DNA of 64,000 bases from DATAGF01 sp963813355 (GCA_963813355.1 CAWEYS010000029.1:124001-188000); one strand, 5' to 3'; shown: positions 7,900 through 16,677, counted from the stretch's first letter. Numbers and translations are program-made. The notes: generated from the sequence alone by a model not told the origin.

Positions 7900-9372
7900 A
7901 TGCCCACCACGCTGCGAAAGTCCGCCGACCCGCTGGCCGCCAAGGCGGACCTCCTCGTCGTGTGCGTCGCGTCCCCACCCGCCCTCGCCGGCCCCGCCGC
8001 GGCGGTCGACGCCGCCCTCGGCGGGGTGGTGGCGCGCGCGGTCAAGGACGGCGAGGTCGATGGGAAGGCACGCTCGTCGACCGTCTTCCACGCGGCGAGC
8101 GGCCTCGCCGCCCCGCGGGTGGCGGTCGTGGGCACCGGCGGGGGCGGCGCCGAGGACTGGCGCGCCGCCGGGTCGGCCGCCGCGGGGGCCGCGGCGAGGG
8201 CCCGGGCCCGCAGCGTGGCGATCGCCCCTCCGCCCGAGGCCGGGGAGGCGGAGGTCGCCGCCCTGCTCGAGGGGTTCGGGACGGGCATCTACCGCTTCGA
8301 CCGCTACAAGACCACCGCCGAGGCGAAGCGGAAGGCGCCTCGGGTGAGGCGGGTCGCGGTCCACTCGGCCGCCGTCTCGGCGGCGGACGTCCGCCGGGCC
8401 GACCGCATCGTCGCCGCGGTCAACGGCGCGCGCGACCTCTCCAACACCCCGTCCAACGACCTCACCCCCACCGACCTCGCCGACCACGCCAAGGCGCTGG
8501 CCGACGCCACGCCGGGCCTCACCTGCACCGTGCTGGGCCGCGCGCGCCTGGAGAAGCTCGGCGCCGGGGCGCTCCTCGGGGTGGCCAAGGGCTCCGACGA
8601 GCCGCCCCGGCTGATCGTGCTGCGCTACCGCCCCCCCGAGGGCGCCCCGCCCGGCGAGGTCCTGGGACTGGTGGGCAAGGCCGTCACGTTCGACAGCGGC
8701 GGCATCTCCATCAAGCCCTCGGGCGGCATGGAGGACATGAAGCTCGACATGGGCGGCGGCGCCGCGGTGCTCGAGGGCGCCGCGCTGGTCGCCGCCCTGG
8801 GGCTGCCCGTGGAGGTCCTCGCCGTGGTGCCGGCCACCGAGAACATGCCGAGCGGCCACGCCACCAAGCCCGGCGACGTGCTGACCGCCCTCAACGGCCG
8901 CACGATCGAGGTCATCAACACCGACGCCGAGGGGCGGCTGATCCTCGCCGACGCGCTGGCCTACGCCGCGCGCGAGGGCGCGACGCGCATGATCGACTTC
9001 GCGACCCTGACCGGCGCGATCGTGGTCGCCCTGGGCGAGGTGTACGCGGGCCTGTTCGGCTCGGACGACGACTGGACCGCCCTCGTGCGCGCGGCCGCCG
9101 AGGAGTCCGGCGACCTGGCCTGGCCGATGCCGATGCACGAGCGCTACCGGCCGCTGATCGAGAGCAAGGTCGCCGACCTGACCAACTCGGCCAACAAGCG
9201 CCAGGCCGGGCCCGTCTACGCCGCCCAGTTCCTGCGCGAGTTCACCGACGGCCTGCCCTGGTGCCACGTCAACATCGCCGGCACGGGGATGGTGGGCGGC
9301 CAGGGCACCGGGTTCGGGGTGCGCATGATCCTGGCCGTGGCCGAGCGCCTCGCGGCGGGGGCGGCGGCATGA
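7900..9372 (+). CDS. pepA: Leucyl aminopeptidase, M17 family
   Basis: Cytosolic dizinc aminopeptidase removing N-terminal residues from peptides. The protein has 490 residues with a variable N-terminal macro-like domain and a C-terminal catalytic domain. The catalytic region shows GKAVTFDSGGISIKP and KLDMGGGAAVL (metal ligands and catalytic lysine) and the family signature NTDAEGRL. ATATLTGA-like sequence is represented by DFATLTGAIVVALGE. The start MPTTLRKSADPLAAKADLL lies 63 bases from the divergent B12-protein gene. It also begins a two-gene run with the small membrane protein downstream. Confidence 0.95.
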   Translation: MPTTLRKSADPLAAKADLLVVCVASPPALAGPAAAVDAALGGVVARAVKDGEVDGKARSSTVFHAASGLAAPRVAVVGTGGGGAEDWRAAGSAAAGAAARARARSVAIAPPPEAGEAEVAALLEGFGTGIYRFDRYKTTAEAKRKAPRVRRVAVHSAAVSAADVRRADRIVAAVNGARDLSNTPSNDLTPTDLADHAKALADATPGLTCTVLGRARLEKLGAGALLGVAKGSDEPPRLIVLRYRPPEGAPPGEVLGLVGKAVTFDSGGISIKPSGGMEDMKLDMGGGAAVLEGAALVAALGLPVEVLAVVPATENMPSGHATKPGDVLTALNGRTIEVINTDAEGRLILADALAYAAREGATRMIDFATLTGAIVVALGEVYAGLFGSDDDWTALVRAAAEESGDLAWPMPMHERYRPLIESKVADLTNSANKRQAGPVYAAQFLREFTDGLPWCHVNIAGTGMVGGQGTGFGVRMILAVAERLAAGAAA

Positions 9373-9379
9373 CCGCGCG

Positions 9380-9598
9380 GTGACCGCCTGGGTCATCCTG
9401 ATCGGCTTCGCGATCGCCGTCGTGGGCGTGATCGTGAAGGTCGGGGTCGACGTGGCCCGCGACCTGCGCGAGGACCGCGAGGCCCACGGGGGGCGTCAGA
9501 CGCGCGAGGCTGCCCGGCGGGCGCTGATCATCGGGGTCGCGGTCGCGGTCCTGGTGCTGGTCGTGATCGTCTGGCCCCTGATCCTGGGCGACGACTAG
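9380..9598 (+). CDS. Small two-span membrane protein, unknown function
   Basis: A 72-residue protein starting at a GTG seven bases after the pepA stop. Hydrophobic segments at about residues 3-20 (WVILIGFAIAVVGVIVKV) and 48-67 (ALIIGVAVAVLVLVVIVW) flank a charged loop with several arginines and acidic residues, predicting two membrane spans with a cytoplasmic loop. No family is recognised. The close spacing implies co-transcription with pepA. Its stop overlaps the convergent meaB stop by two bases. Confidence 0.7.
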   Translation: MTAWVILIGFAIAVVGVIVKVGVDVARDLREDREAHGGRQTREAARRALIIGVAVAVLVLVVIVWPLILGDD

Positions 9599-10551
9599 CC
9601 GTCGTCGCCGTCGAGGCCGGCGCGGCCCAGGACGCGGTCGACCGCGCCCGACGGGTCGACGCGCCGCGCCAGCACGTCGTCGATCAGGCCGTCGACGAAG
9701 GCGGGGTCGGCGGCCGCCTCGACCCGGCGGGCGAGCCGGTCGGCCGCGAGCGCCCGCAGCTGGCGGGCGAGGCCGTCGCGGCGGCGGGCCTCGAGCCGCC
9801 CCTCGCCGGCGAGGAAGGCGCGGTGCCGCTCCACCGCCTCCCAGAGCTCCTCCAGGCCCGTCCCGTCGAGCGCCGCCACGCGCACGATGGGCGGCTCCCA
9901 CGGGCCGGCGGGGACCAGCGCGAGCGCGTTCGCCAGCTCGGAGACCAGGACGTCGGCGCCGGGCCGGTCGGCCTTCGAGACGGCCAGCACGTCGGGGATC
10001 TCCATCAGCCCCGCCTTGATCGCCTGGACGCCGTCGCCGCTGCCGGGCATGAGCGCGAGCACCACCGTCTCGGCCAGCGACTGGACCTCCACCTCGTTCT
10101 GGCCCGATCCGACGGTCTCGACCAGCACCACGTCGAAGCCGGCGGCGTCGAGGACCAGCACGGCGTCGGCGGTGGCCTCGGCGAGCCCGCCCTGGTGGCC
10201 GCGGCTCGCCATCGAGCGGATGAAGACCCCGGGGTCGAGGAAGTGGTCCGCCAGGCGGATGCGGTCGCCCAGGACGGCCCCGCGCGTGAACGGGCTGGTG
10301 GGGTCGACGCTGACCACGGCGACCGACCTGCCCGCGCGGCGCAGCAGCCCCGCCAGGCCGCTGATGAGGGTGCTCTTGCCTGCGCCGGGGGGACCCGTGA
10401 TCCCGACCCGCCACGCACGCCCGGTGTCGGGGTGGAGCGCCGCCACCAGCTCGCGGCCCTCGGGCCCGAGCCGCTCGGCCAGGCTGATCGCCCGCCCGAT
10501 CGCGCGGCGATCGCCCGCGCGCACCCCGGCGATGAGCGGCTCCAGCGTCAC
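9595..10551 (-). CDS. meaB: Methylmalonyl-CoA mutase-associated GTPase MeaB (ArgK/YgfD family)
   Basis: G3E-type P-loop GTPase that protects and loads B12-dependent acyl-CoA mutases. The protein has 318 residues. It has Walker A GPPGAGKST, the switch-like VDPTSPFTRGAVLGDRIR, VLVETVGSGQNEVEV (the ETVGxGQ motif of the family) and the guanine-specificity motif SKAD. Older annotation called this family LAO/AO transport ATPase. The GTG at 10551 overlaps the stop of the aminotransferase gene (GTGA). The nearby B12-binding mutase subunit supports the chaperone role. Confidence 0.94.
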   Translation of the reverse strand: MTLEPLIAGVRAGDRRAIGRAISLAERLGPEGRELVAALHPDTGRAWRVGITGPPGAGKSTLISGLAGLLRRAGRSVAVVSVDPTSPFTRGAVLGDRIRLADHFLDPGVFIRSMASRGHQGGLAEATADAVLVLDAAGFDVVLVETVGSGQNEVEVQSLAETVVLALMPGSGDGVQAIKAGLMEIPDVLAVSKADRPGADVLVSELANALALVPAGPWEPPIVRVAALDGTGLEELWEAVERHRAFLAGEGRLEARRRDGLARQLRALAADRLARRVEAAADPAFVDGLIDDVLARRVDPSGAVDRVLGRAGLDGDDG

Positions 10552-11676
10552 GCCGCCTCGGCGAGCGCACCGGCGGCCGCGTCGAGGAAGCGGGCGTTCT
10601 CCTCCGGGAAGCCGACGGTCACGCGCAGCGCCGACGGCGCGCCGAAGGCCCGCGCCGGCCGGACGATGACCCCGCGCGCGAGCAGCGCGGCGTTGACGGC
10701 CTGGGCCCGCTCCGGGCTCCCCAGGTTGACCAGCAGGAAGTTCGCCTCGCTGGGCAGCGGCGCGAGGCCCAGCTCGCGCATACCGGCCGCCATCGTCTCC
10801 CGCTCGGTCGCGTTCAGCGCGATGCGCTCGGGCAGCAGCGCGTCGGCCTCGGCCAGGCTCGCGATGGCCGCCGCCTGCGCGGGCGCGCTGACGTCGAAGA
10901 CGTTGCGCACCACGCCCAGGGCCCGCACCAGGTCGGGGGGCCCGAGCAGGTAGCCGACGCGGAGGCCCGCCAGGCCGAAGGCCTTGCTGAAGGTGCGCAT
11001 GACGCCCAGAGCCCGGCCCTCGGCGACCAGGCGGCCGGCGTCGTGGCCGCCCGCCGGCAGGTACTCGAAGTAGGCCTCGTCGACCACCGGCAGGACGTGC
11101 CCGGGCAGGGCGTCGAGGAACCGCTCCAGGCCGGCCGCGGCCACCGCTCCCCCGGTGGGGTTGTTGGGGCTGACCACGACGGCCAGCTTGGTGCGCGGGG
11201 TCACCTGCGCCAGCAGGGCGTCCAGGTCGTAGGCGCCGTCGGCGGCGAGCGGGGCCAGGCGGAGCGTCGCGCCCTGGACCTGGGCCCCCATCCGCCAGGA
11301 CAGGAACGACGGCCACGCCATCGCCAGCTCGTCGCCGGGGTCGAGCAGCGCCAGGCACATGAGCGCGGATGAGGCCGTCGACCCCCGCCCCGGGCAGCAC
11401 CTGGGCCGCCTCGAGCCCCGTGCGCGCGGCGATCGCGTCGCGCAGCGCCCAGGCGCCGGCGTCGGGGTAGACGCGCAGGCCCTCGGCGGATTCGCAGATG
11501 GCGGCGACGGCGCCCGGCATGGGCGGGAACGGGCCCTCGTTGGAGGCGAGCCGGATCACCGACTCCACCCCCAGCTCGCGGCGGACGTCGTCGACCGGCC
11601 TGCCGGGCTCGTAGACGTCGACCCCCGCCAGGGCGGGGCGGGCCAGGCCGTGGGGCAGCTTCGGGGTCGGTTTCAC
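10548..11676 (-). CDS. hisC: Histidinol-phosphate aminotransferase-like class I/II PLP enzyme, one frameshift
   Basis: PLP-dependent transaminase of the HisC branch of fold type I. The N-terminal part, from the GTG at 11676, carries IRLASNEGPFPPMP and RVYPDAGAWALRDAIA. The C-terminal part carries SPNNPTG, VDEAYFEY, the PLP lysine in TFSKAFGLAGLRVGY, and LRVTVGFPEEN. The two halves are in different frames, and the switch occurs near 11360, where GVDGLIR should run into LMCLALLDPGDE. Two bases appear to be missing. The family is certain; histidine biosynthesis is the default guess because no other his genes are near. It overlaps meaB by four bases. Confidence 0.8.
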
Positions 11677-11901
11677 GGGCCGCGATCGTAGAGGACGCCC
11701 CGCGAGAGGACTGCCCGGAACCAAGGTCGTGCGGATGCCGAGCGAAAACCAAGCGGCTCGGTGGACGCGGCCGGCGCCGATGCCTGCGAGGCATCGGCGT
11801 TGACGCGGGCGCCGAGGCGCGCCGGTTTGCAGCCGGCAGGCGTGCGACCGACTTCCGGGCAGTCCCCTAAGGTCGCCGCCACCGACCCTGGAGACGAGCC
11901 C
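11677..11901. other. Divergent intergenic region with a long perfect hairpin
   Basis: About 225 bases between hisC (minus) and the acyltransferase (plus). GCCGATGCCT (11776-11785) and AGGCATCGGC (11789-11798) form a 10-pair stem, extendable by one pair, with a GCG loop. A second short GCCGG/CCGGC pair follows near 11818. No T-run follows, so this looks more like a leader structure for the acyltransferase transcript than a terminator. No open frame here looks coding. Confidence 0.5.
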
Positions 11902-12366
11902 GTGATGATCACCGAGCGCAGCAAGAGCGTCATCCCGTTCCGCGCGGCCGACGCGGCGAGCGTGGGCGAGGGCTGCTTCTACCTCGACATGATCGTCTGG
12001 CTGAACGGCGACCGCGTCGAGATGGGCGACCGCGTGGGTTTCAACTACGGCTGCTACGTCAACGGTTACGGCGGGTTGACGATCGGCGACCGGAGCATCT
12101 TCGGGCCCTACACGATGATCCACACCGCCAATCACGAGATGGACCTGGCCGCGCCGATCCCCGACCAGGGCTGGTCGGCGAAGAGCGTCACGGTGGGGGC
12201 CGACTGCTGGATCGGGATGGGGGTCTGCATCCTCCCCGGCGTGACCATCGGCGAGGGCTGCGTGGTGGGCGCCGGCGCGGTGGTGGCGAAGGATCTCGAG
12301 CCCTACTCGGTCGCGGTGGGCAACCCGGCCCGGGCCATCCGCGACCGCCGCGGCGCACCCGCGTGA
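11902..12366 (+). CDS. Left-handed beta-helix acyltransferase (LacA/WbbJ type)
   Basis: About 154 residues of hexapeptide-repeat acyltransferase, transferring an acetyl or acyl group from CoA to a sugar. Imperfect [LIV]-G-x4 repeats run from about residue 25 to 140 (VEMGDRVGFNYGCYVNGYG, LTIGDRSIFGPY, VTVGADCWIGMGVCILPGVTIGEGCVVGAGAVV). The catalytic histidine is in TANHEMD, and the closing SVAVGNPARAIRDR is typical of the maltose/galactoside O-acetyltransferase group. GGAG at 11890-11893 lies eight bases before the GTG at 11902; the ATG at 11905 is the alternative. It overlaps the glycosyltransferase start (GTGA), so the pair probably modifies one cell-surface glycan. Confidence 0.88.
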   Translation: MMITERSKSVIPFRAADAASVGEGCFYLDMIVWLNGDRVEMGDRVGFNYGCYVNGYGGLTIGDRSIFGPYTMIHTANHEMDLAAPIPDQGWSAKSVTVGADCWIGMGVCILPGVTIGEGCVVGAGAVVAKDLEPYSVAVGNPARAIRDRRGAPA

Positions 12367-13451
12367 GGGTCCTCTTCGTCCAGCGCCAGCCGTGCATCCG
12401 CGCGCTGAAGTACGCCGTCGCACTGCGCGGCGCGCGGCCGGAGATCGCCCTCGGATTCGCCTACCAGGGCCGCACGCTGTCCGGGTGGTACGGATCGGGG
12501 GACGACCTCTTCGACGGGTGGTGGCAGATGCCCGCCGACGATCCCGCGGCCGGGCTCGCCGCCGCGATCGCCGACTTCCGCCCCACTCTGATCCACAGCC
12601 ACAACCTGCCGGACACGCTGACCGTCCTCGCCCTGGAGGTGACGGAGGGGCGCATCCCGGTCGTGCACGACTCGCACGACCTGCAGAGCCTGCGCCGCAC
12701 CCCCTACGAGGACGGCTTCGACGACCCCGAGGACCCGGCCGCACTGGAGAAGGCGGCGGTCGAGCGGTGCGCGGCTTTGGTGGCCGTGTCGCCCGAGATG
12801 CTGGCGGCGATCGCGTCGCGGCACCGGCTGCCGCGGCGGACGCTCCTGTTCGCCAACTACGCCCTGGCGCGCGACATCACCCCGTTCCCCCGCGGGGGGC
12901 GGCGCGACGGCCCGCTGCGCGTCGTCTACCAGGGCAGCGTGTCGGCCAACGGCAGCCACTACGACCTGCGCGAGGGGCTCGTCGCGCTGGCGGCCGCCGG
13001 GATCGAGGTCAACGTCTTCCCCAACCGCGACGTGCCCGAGTACCACGACCTCGCCGCCCGCACGCCCGGGCTGACCCTGATGGACCGGCTGGAGCCGGCC
13101 GCGCTCCTGCGCCGCCTGCCCGCCTACGACGCCGGATGGGCGGTCTTCAACGCCCGCCTCAACGCGGCCCACCTCGACACCGCGCTTCCCAACAAGGCGT
13201 TCGAGTACCTCGCCTCCGGGCTCCCGATCGCCGCCGGCCCGCACCGGGCCCTGCGCCGCCTGGTGGAGGAGCACGGCGTGGGCGTCGTGATCGAGGACCT
13301 GGCCGACCTGCCCGGCGCCCTCACCGACGCGCCGCTCGCGCAGATGCGCCGCAGGGCCCTGGAGGACCGCGAGCTGTTCACGGTCGAGGGCCACATCGGG
13401 GAGCTCGTGGAGCTCTACCAGGAGGTCGCGGCCGCCGCCATGGCGGCCTGA
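12363..13451 (+). CDS. Glycosyltransferase, GT-B fold (GT4-like)
   Basis: A 362-residue retaining-type glycosyltransferase. The N-terminal Rossmann half includes LIHSHNLPDTLTVLAL and IPVVHDSHDLQSLR. The C-terminal half contains LRVVYQGSVSANGSHYDLREGL and LPNKAFEYLASGLPIAAG, the nucleotide-sugar binding region with the conserved E. There is no signal peptide or membrane segment, so it acts at the cytoplasmic face. The GTG at 12363 overlaps the acyltransferase stop. Donor and acceptor are not predictable from the sequence. With the acyltransferase it forms a two-gene surface-polysaccharide unit. Confidence 0.88.
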   Translation: MRVLFVQRQPCIRALKYAVALRGARPEIALGFAYQGRTLSGWYGSGDDLFDGWWQMPADDPAAGLAAAIADFRPTLIHSHNLPDTLTVLALEVTEGRIPVVHDSHDLQSLRRTPYEDGFDDPEDPAALEKAAVERCAALVAVSPEMLAAIASRHRLPRRTLLFANYALARDITPFPRGGRRDGPLRVVYQGSVSANGSHYDLREGLVALAAAGIEVNVFPNRDVPEYHDLAARTPGLTLMDRLEPAALLRRLPAYDAGWAVFNARLNAAHLDTALPNKAFEYLASGLPIAAGPHRALRRLVEEHGVGVVIEDLADLPGALTDAPLAQMRRRALEDRELFTVEGHIGELVELYQEVAAAAMAA

Positions 13452-13497
13452 CGCGCGCCTGGGCCCGGGGCCCACCGGGCGCACTAGACTTGCCGGC

Positions 13498-14115
13498 GTG
13501 GGCGACCTCGTCGATCTCGGGCTCTTCCCCCTGGATCTGGTCATCCTCCCCGGCGAGAAGGTGCCCCTCCACCTCTTCGAGCCGCGCTACCGCCAGCTCT
13601 ACGCGGACTGCGTGCTCGAGGACCGGCCGTTCGTGATCGTCCAGTCCGGCCCGACCGGACCGGCGGACATCGGCTGCACCGCGCGGTTCGAGACCCTGGT
13701 GCGCCGGTTCGAGGACGGGCGCCTGAACGTCATCGTCCTGGGCCTGGAGCCCGTCGAGCTGGTCGAGGAGTCCGAGGGGCGCCTCTACTTCTCGGCTCGG
13801 GTCCGCCCGCTGGCCGACGACCCGGGTGAGCCCGAGGCCGAGCTGGCCGACCGGGTGCTCACCCGCTTCCGCGCCCTCGCCGGCCTGCCCGACGACGCGA
13901 TGCCCCCGGCGCCGGAGGGCGTCCCGCTCTCGTACGCCATCGCGGGGGCCTTCGAGCTGCCGCCGGGGCCCAAGCAGGAGCTGCTCGAGAGCCGCGACGA
14001 GGCCGGGCGGCTCGCGATGGTGCAGGAGATCCTCTCGGCCGTGGACCAGGAGCTGCAGCACGCCCGCCTGGCGGCCGAGCGCGCGAGCTCCAACGGCAGG
14101 GTGGCCACCCCGTGA
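13498..14115 (+). CDS. Lon N-terminal (substrate-binding) domain protein
   Basis: A 205-residue protein made almost wholly of the LON substrate-binding domain (PF02190 type), without the AAA+ or protease parts of Lon. It begins LGLFPLDLVILPGEKVPLHLFEPRYRQLY, the diagnostic opening. The helical half follows, with LSYAIAGAFELPPGPKQELLESRD. Free-standing copies are widespread in bacteria and their role is unclear; substrate recruitment or regulation is inferred. It starts at GTG 13498 and overlaps the ygfZ start (GTGA). Confidence 0.9.
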   Translation: MGDLVDLGLFPLDLVILPGEKVPLHLFEPRYRQLYADCVLEDRPFVIVQSGPTGPADIGCTARFETLVRRFEDGRLNVIVLGLEPVELVEESEGRLYFSARVRPLADDPGEPEAELADRVLTRFRALAGLPDDAMPPAPEGVPLSYAIAGAFELPPGPKQELLESRDEAGRLAMVQEILSAVDQELQHARLAAERASSNGRVATP

Positions 14116-15020
14116 CGCCGGCGACCCTCGCTCCCGGCGCGGCCGCCGGCTACGCCCGCCTGCGGCCGGGCGGGCAGGGCGCGGCCGTCCGGGGCCGGGC
14201 GGCGCTGATCTGGGTCGAGGGGCCGGACGCCGCCGGGTTCCTGCAGGGGCTGCTCTCCAACGACGTCGCGGGTCTGGCGCCCGAGGGCGCGGTTCGCGCC
14301 CTGCTGCTGGACGCCAAGGGCCATGTCCAGGCCGACCTGCGCGTCCGGCGCGACACGGCCGACGCCTTCACGCTGGTCCTGTCCCAGGAGGCGGGGGCGC
14401 TCGTGGCCGGGCTGCTCGACCGCTACCACTTCTCGGAGGACCTCGACCTGATCGGGCCCGAGGAGGCCGAGACCGTGACCCTTCCCGGGGGCACGGCCGC
14501 GCCGGGGCTGGTGGTGCCCTCGATCCTGCCCGGGGCGGTCGACGCCGTGGTCGACGACGCGGGCGCCGCCATCGCGGCGAGCGGCCTGCCCGAGGCTCCG
14601 CCCGAGGCCCTCGAGATGGCCCGCATCGCCGCCGGCGCGGCGCGGGTCGGCGTCGACACCGGCCCGGCGACCCTCGTCCAGGAGGCCGCCCTGGAGGACG
14701 ACGCCGTCTCCTTCTCCAAGGGCTGCTACCTCGGCCAGGAGACCGTCGCCCGCGTCAACTACCGCGGCCGGGTGAACCGCCGCCTCCGCGGCCTCCGCCT
14801 CGACGCCGGCCCGCCGGCGCCCGGCGGCCGCGTGCTCCTCGACGGGCGCGAGGTCGGGCGGATGACCAGCGCCGCCGCCACGCCCGACCTCGGCCCCATC
14901 GGCCTGGCGATCCTGCGCCGCGAGGCCCAGGACGGCGCTGAGGTCGCCGTCGAGCCGGGCGGCGGGCCCGGCGACCCTGTCAACGCGCGGGTGTCCGAGC
15001 TTCCCTTCCGGGCGGCGTGA
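14112..15020 (+). CDS. ygfZ: Folate-binding protein YgfZ (GcvT-like, Fe-S cluster repair)
   Basis: A 302-residue tetrahydrofolate-binding protein of the GcvT/COG0354 family that helps build or repair iron-sulfur clusters. The family signature KGCYLGQETVARVNYRG contains the strictly conserved KGC and GQE. LSNDVAGLAPEGAVRALLLDAKGHVQADLRV is the typical N-terminal segment. It lies in a chain of overlapping genes from the Lon-domain gene to a small unknown gene (GTGA at both ends), so these are co-expressed. Confidence 0.94.
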   Translation: MTPATLAPGAAAGYARLRPGGQGAAVRGRAALIWVEGPDAAGFLQGLLSNDVAGLAPEGAVRALLLDAKGHVQADLRVRRDTADAFTLVLSQEAGALVAGLLDRYHFSEDLDLIGPEEAETVTLPGGTAAPGLVVPSILPGAVDAVVDDAGAAIAASGLPEAPPEALEMARIAAGAARVGVDTGPATLVQEAALEDDAVSFSKGCYLGQETVARVNYRGRVNRRLRGLRLDAGPPAPGGRVLLDGREVGRMTSAAATPDLGPIGLAILRREAQDGAEVAVEPGGGPGDPVNARVSELPFRAA

Positions 15021-15289
15021 GCGACGCGGAGGCACTGATCGGGCCGGTCGGGGCCGCGGCGCTGGACGAGGCGCGCCGCGCGCTTGAGGAGGCCGACGAC
15101 GGCGCGGTCCTGGCGACCCTGCGGGTCGCGGGCTGGACGCGCGCCGACTGGTCCTTCCGCTTCGAGCTCGCCGGGAGCGGCCGCCACCTGGTGGTCCACG
15201 TCCCGCACGACGGCAGCCCGGCGGCCGTGCGCGAGGCGGGCCCGGGCCCCGACCCCCTCACGCCCGGCGGTGGGCACGGGGCCACCTGA
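15017..15289 (+). CDS. Small conserved-looking protein, unknown function
   Basis: A 90-residue protein starting at a GTG that overlaps the ygfZ stop. The N-terminal half is an acidic helix with many alanines. The second half has VLATLRVAGWTRADWSFRFELAG and HLVVHVPHDGSP, suggesting a small alpha/beta fold. No family is recognised. Codon usage matches the neighbours, and the overlap and eight-base gap to the next gene indicate a real operon member. Confidence 0.6.
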   Translation: MSDAEALIGPVGAAALDEARRALEEADDGAVLATLRVAGWTRADWSFRFELAGSGRHLVVHVPHDGSPAAVREAGPGPDPLTPGGGHGAT

Positions 15290-15297
15290 GCCGGCAC

Positions 15298-16014
15298 GTG
15301 CCCCTCCTGCAGGCGGCCCTGAACGGCGACCGCGACCACCCGGCGGCCCCGAGGACCCCAGCGCAGCTCGCCGCCGAGGCGCGTGCGGCGGTGGCGGCCG
15401 GCGCCCGGTCGCTCCACCTGCACCCATACGACGACTCCGGCCGCCAGACGCTCGCGGCCGCGCCGTGCGCCGCGGCGCTGCGGGCCGTGCGGGACGCCTG
15501 CCCCGGCGTCGAGGTCTCCCTGAGCACCTCGGCGGCCATCGAGCCGGACCCGGCCCGCCGGGACGCCCTGGTCGCGGCGTGGACCGAGCTGCCCGACCTG
15601 GCGTCGGTGAACCAGGGCGAGCGTGACGTCATCCCGCTCTGCGAGCTGCTCGCCGCGCGAGGCGTGGGCATCGAGGCCGGCCTGCTCTCGGTGGACGATG
15701 CCCGCGCCTTCGTCGCGGCCCGCGGCGCGCCCCGCTGCGCCCGGGCGCTCGTCGAGCCGCTCGACGCCGAGGCCGGCGACGCGCTCGCCCACGCGGCCGC
15801 CATCGAGGGGGTCCTCGCCGGCGCCGGCGTGGCGCTCGAGCAGGTCCACCACGGCGACGGGATCGCCTCCTGGGCCGTCAACCGGCGCGCCATCGCGCGC
15901 GGGCACGGCATCCGGACCGGCCTGGAGGACACGCCGGTCCTGCCGGACGGCCGGGCCGCGGCGGGCAACGGCGAGCTGGTCGCGGCAGCGGCCGCGCTGA
16001 TGGCGGCGGGCTAG
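15298..16014 (+). CDS. Beta-keto acid cleavage enzyme (BKACE, DUF849)
   Basis: A 238-residue zinc TIM-barrel enzyme that splits beta-keto acids with acetyl-CoA, giving acetoacetate and a CoA ester. The hallmark HLHPYDDSGRQTL supplies the metal-binding HxH. VSLSTSAAIEPDP, VNQGERDVIP, IEAGLLSVDDARAF and the C-terminal GHGIRTGLEDTPVLPDG fit the family. It is shorter than the usual 270-300 residues, mainly between strands. The start is GTG 15298. The substrate is unknown because the specificity residues cannot be judged here. Confidence 0.86.
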   Translation: MPLLQAALNGDRDHPAAPRTPAQLAAEARAAVAAGARSLHLHPYDDSGRQTLAAAPCAAALRAVRDACPGVEVSLSTSAAIEPDPARRDALVAAWTELPDLASVNQGERDVIPLCELLAARGVGIEAGLLSVDDARAFVAARGAPRCARALVEPLDAEAGDALAHAAAIEGVLAGAGVALEQVHHGDGIASWAVNRRAIARGHGIRTGLEDTPVLPDGRAAAGNGELVAAAAALMAAG

Positions 16015-16056
16015 CGACGAGGGCATTCCGTCCGGGTGCCGTGGCACACTACGAAC

Positions 16057-16347
16057 ATGCGTTCGCCCTCCTCTCAGGGACAGCTCATCCTCTTCCCCGG
16101 CGCCGACCGGGCGACCCGCCGCGAGCGGCCGCCCCGCCGCAGCCGCGTCGCCCGCAAGGCGCAGCAGCTCGACGAGATGGCGGCGCAGGCCGAGCGCGAG
16201 GCGTTCGAGGCGAAGCGCGCCGGCGACCCCGTCTCGGCCCGCGCCGCCCGCGACCGCGCCCAGGGCGCGCGCCGGGCAGCCGAGCTGCTGCGGGCCGGGC
16301 CGAGCGGTGTGGCGAGCGTCCTCGGAGGCCGCACCGAGGCCGCGTGA
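16057..16347 (+). CDS. Small basic helical protein, unknown function
   Basis: A 96-residue protein, strongly basic, beginning MRSPSSQGQLILFPGADR. A long alanine/arginine/glutamate-rich helix follows (about residues 30-85), likely a coiled coil or nucleic-acid-binding helix. No Shine-Dalgarno sequence precedes the ATG at 16057; an in-frame GTG at 16036 is the alternative start. No family is recognised. It is convergent with the small gene ending at 16375. Confidence 0.5.
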   Translation: MRSPSSQGQLILFPGADRATRRERPPRRSRVARKAQQLDEMAAQAEREAFEAKRAGDPVSARAARDRAQGARRAAELLRAGPSGVASVLGGRTEAA

Positions 16348-16374
16348 CGGCGCGACGCTGGGGCCTGTCCTCGC

Positions 16375-16677
16375 TCAGGCGAAGAGGATCTCGTCTCCCG
16401 GCTCGCCGGCGCGCAGGCGCTCCTCGATCTTCTCGAAGGCCAGCTCGTGCAGCACCGGCAGGAGCCCCTCGATCGGGCCGTCGAGGGCCTCCGCGTCGCG
16501 GAATTGCACGCTCACGCGCCCCACGAAGCAGGTCTTGATCGCGATCTCCTCGCCGTTCTCGAGGATCCGCACCTGGAAGCCCCACAGCATCGGCGGCCCG
16601 TCGGTGAGCGACGTGCGAACGGGCTGAGGATCGAGCTCGTAGGTCCCAGTCTCAGTCTCGACTTGACGGTGAGTCAT
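16375..16677 (-). CDS. Small acidic protein downstream of ggt, unknown function
   Basis: A 100-residue protein starting MTHRQVETETGTYELDPQPVR, with a strand-rich middle (LWGFQVRILENGEEIAIKTCFVGRVSVQFRD) and a C-terminal helix ending EPGDEILFA. It resembles a small beta-sandwich or regulatory fold, but no family is recognised. Its ATG at 16677 overlaps the end of the gamma-glutamyltransferase gene (ATGA), so it is the last gene of the parA-ftsZ-ggt run. Confidence 0.65.
   Translation of the reverse strand: MTHRQVETETGTYELDPQPVRTSLTDGPPMLWGFQVRILENGEEIAIKTCFVGRVSVQFRDAEALDGPIEGLLPVLHELAFEKIEERLRAGEPGDEILFA

Noticed and set aside
9595..12744. A very long open frame running through meaB, the aminotransferase and into the acyltransferase/glycosyltransferase region
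   Set aside because: Only the meaB part and the hisC N-terminal part look like protein families; the rest is antisense to clear genes. High G+C makes long false frames common.
13465..13480. GGGCCC-rich palindrome before the Lon-domain gene
   Set aside because: TGGGCCCGGGGCCCA has almost no loop and no T-run; it looks like ordinary G+C-rich sequence.
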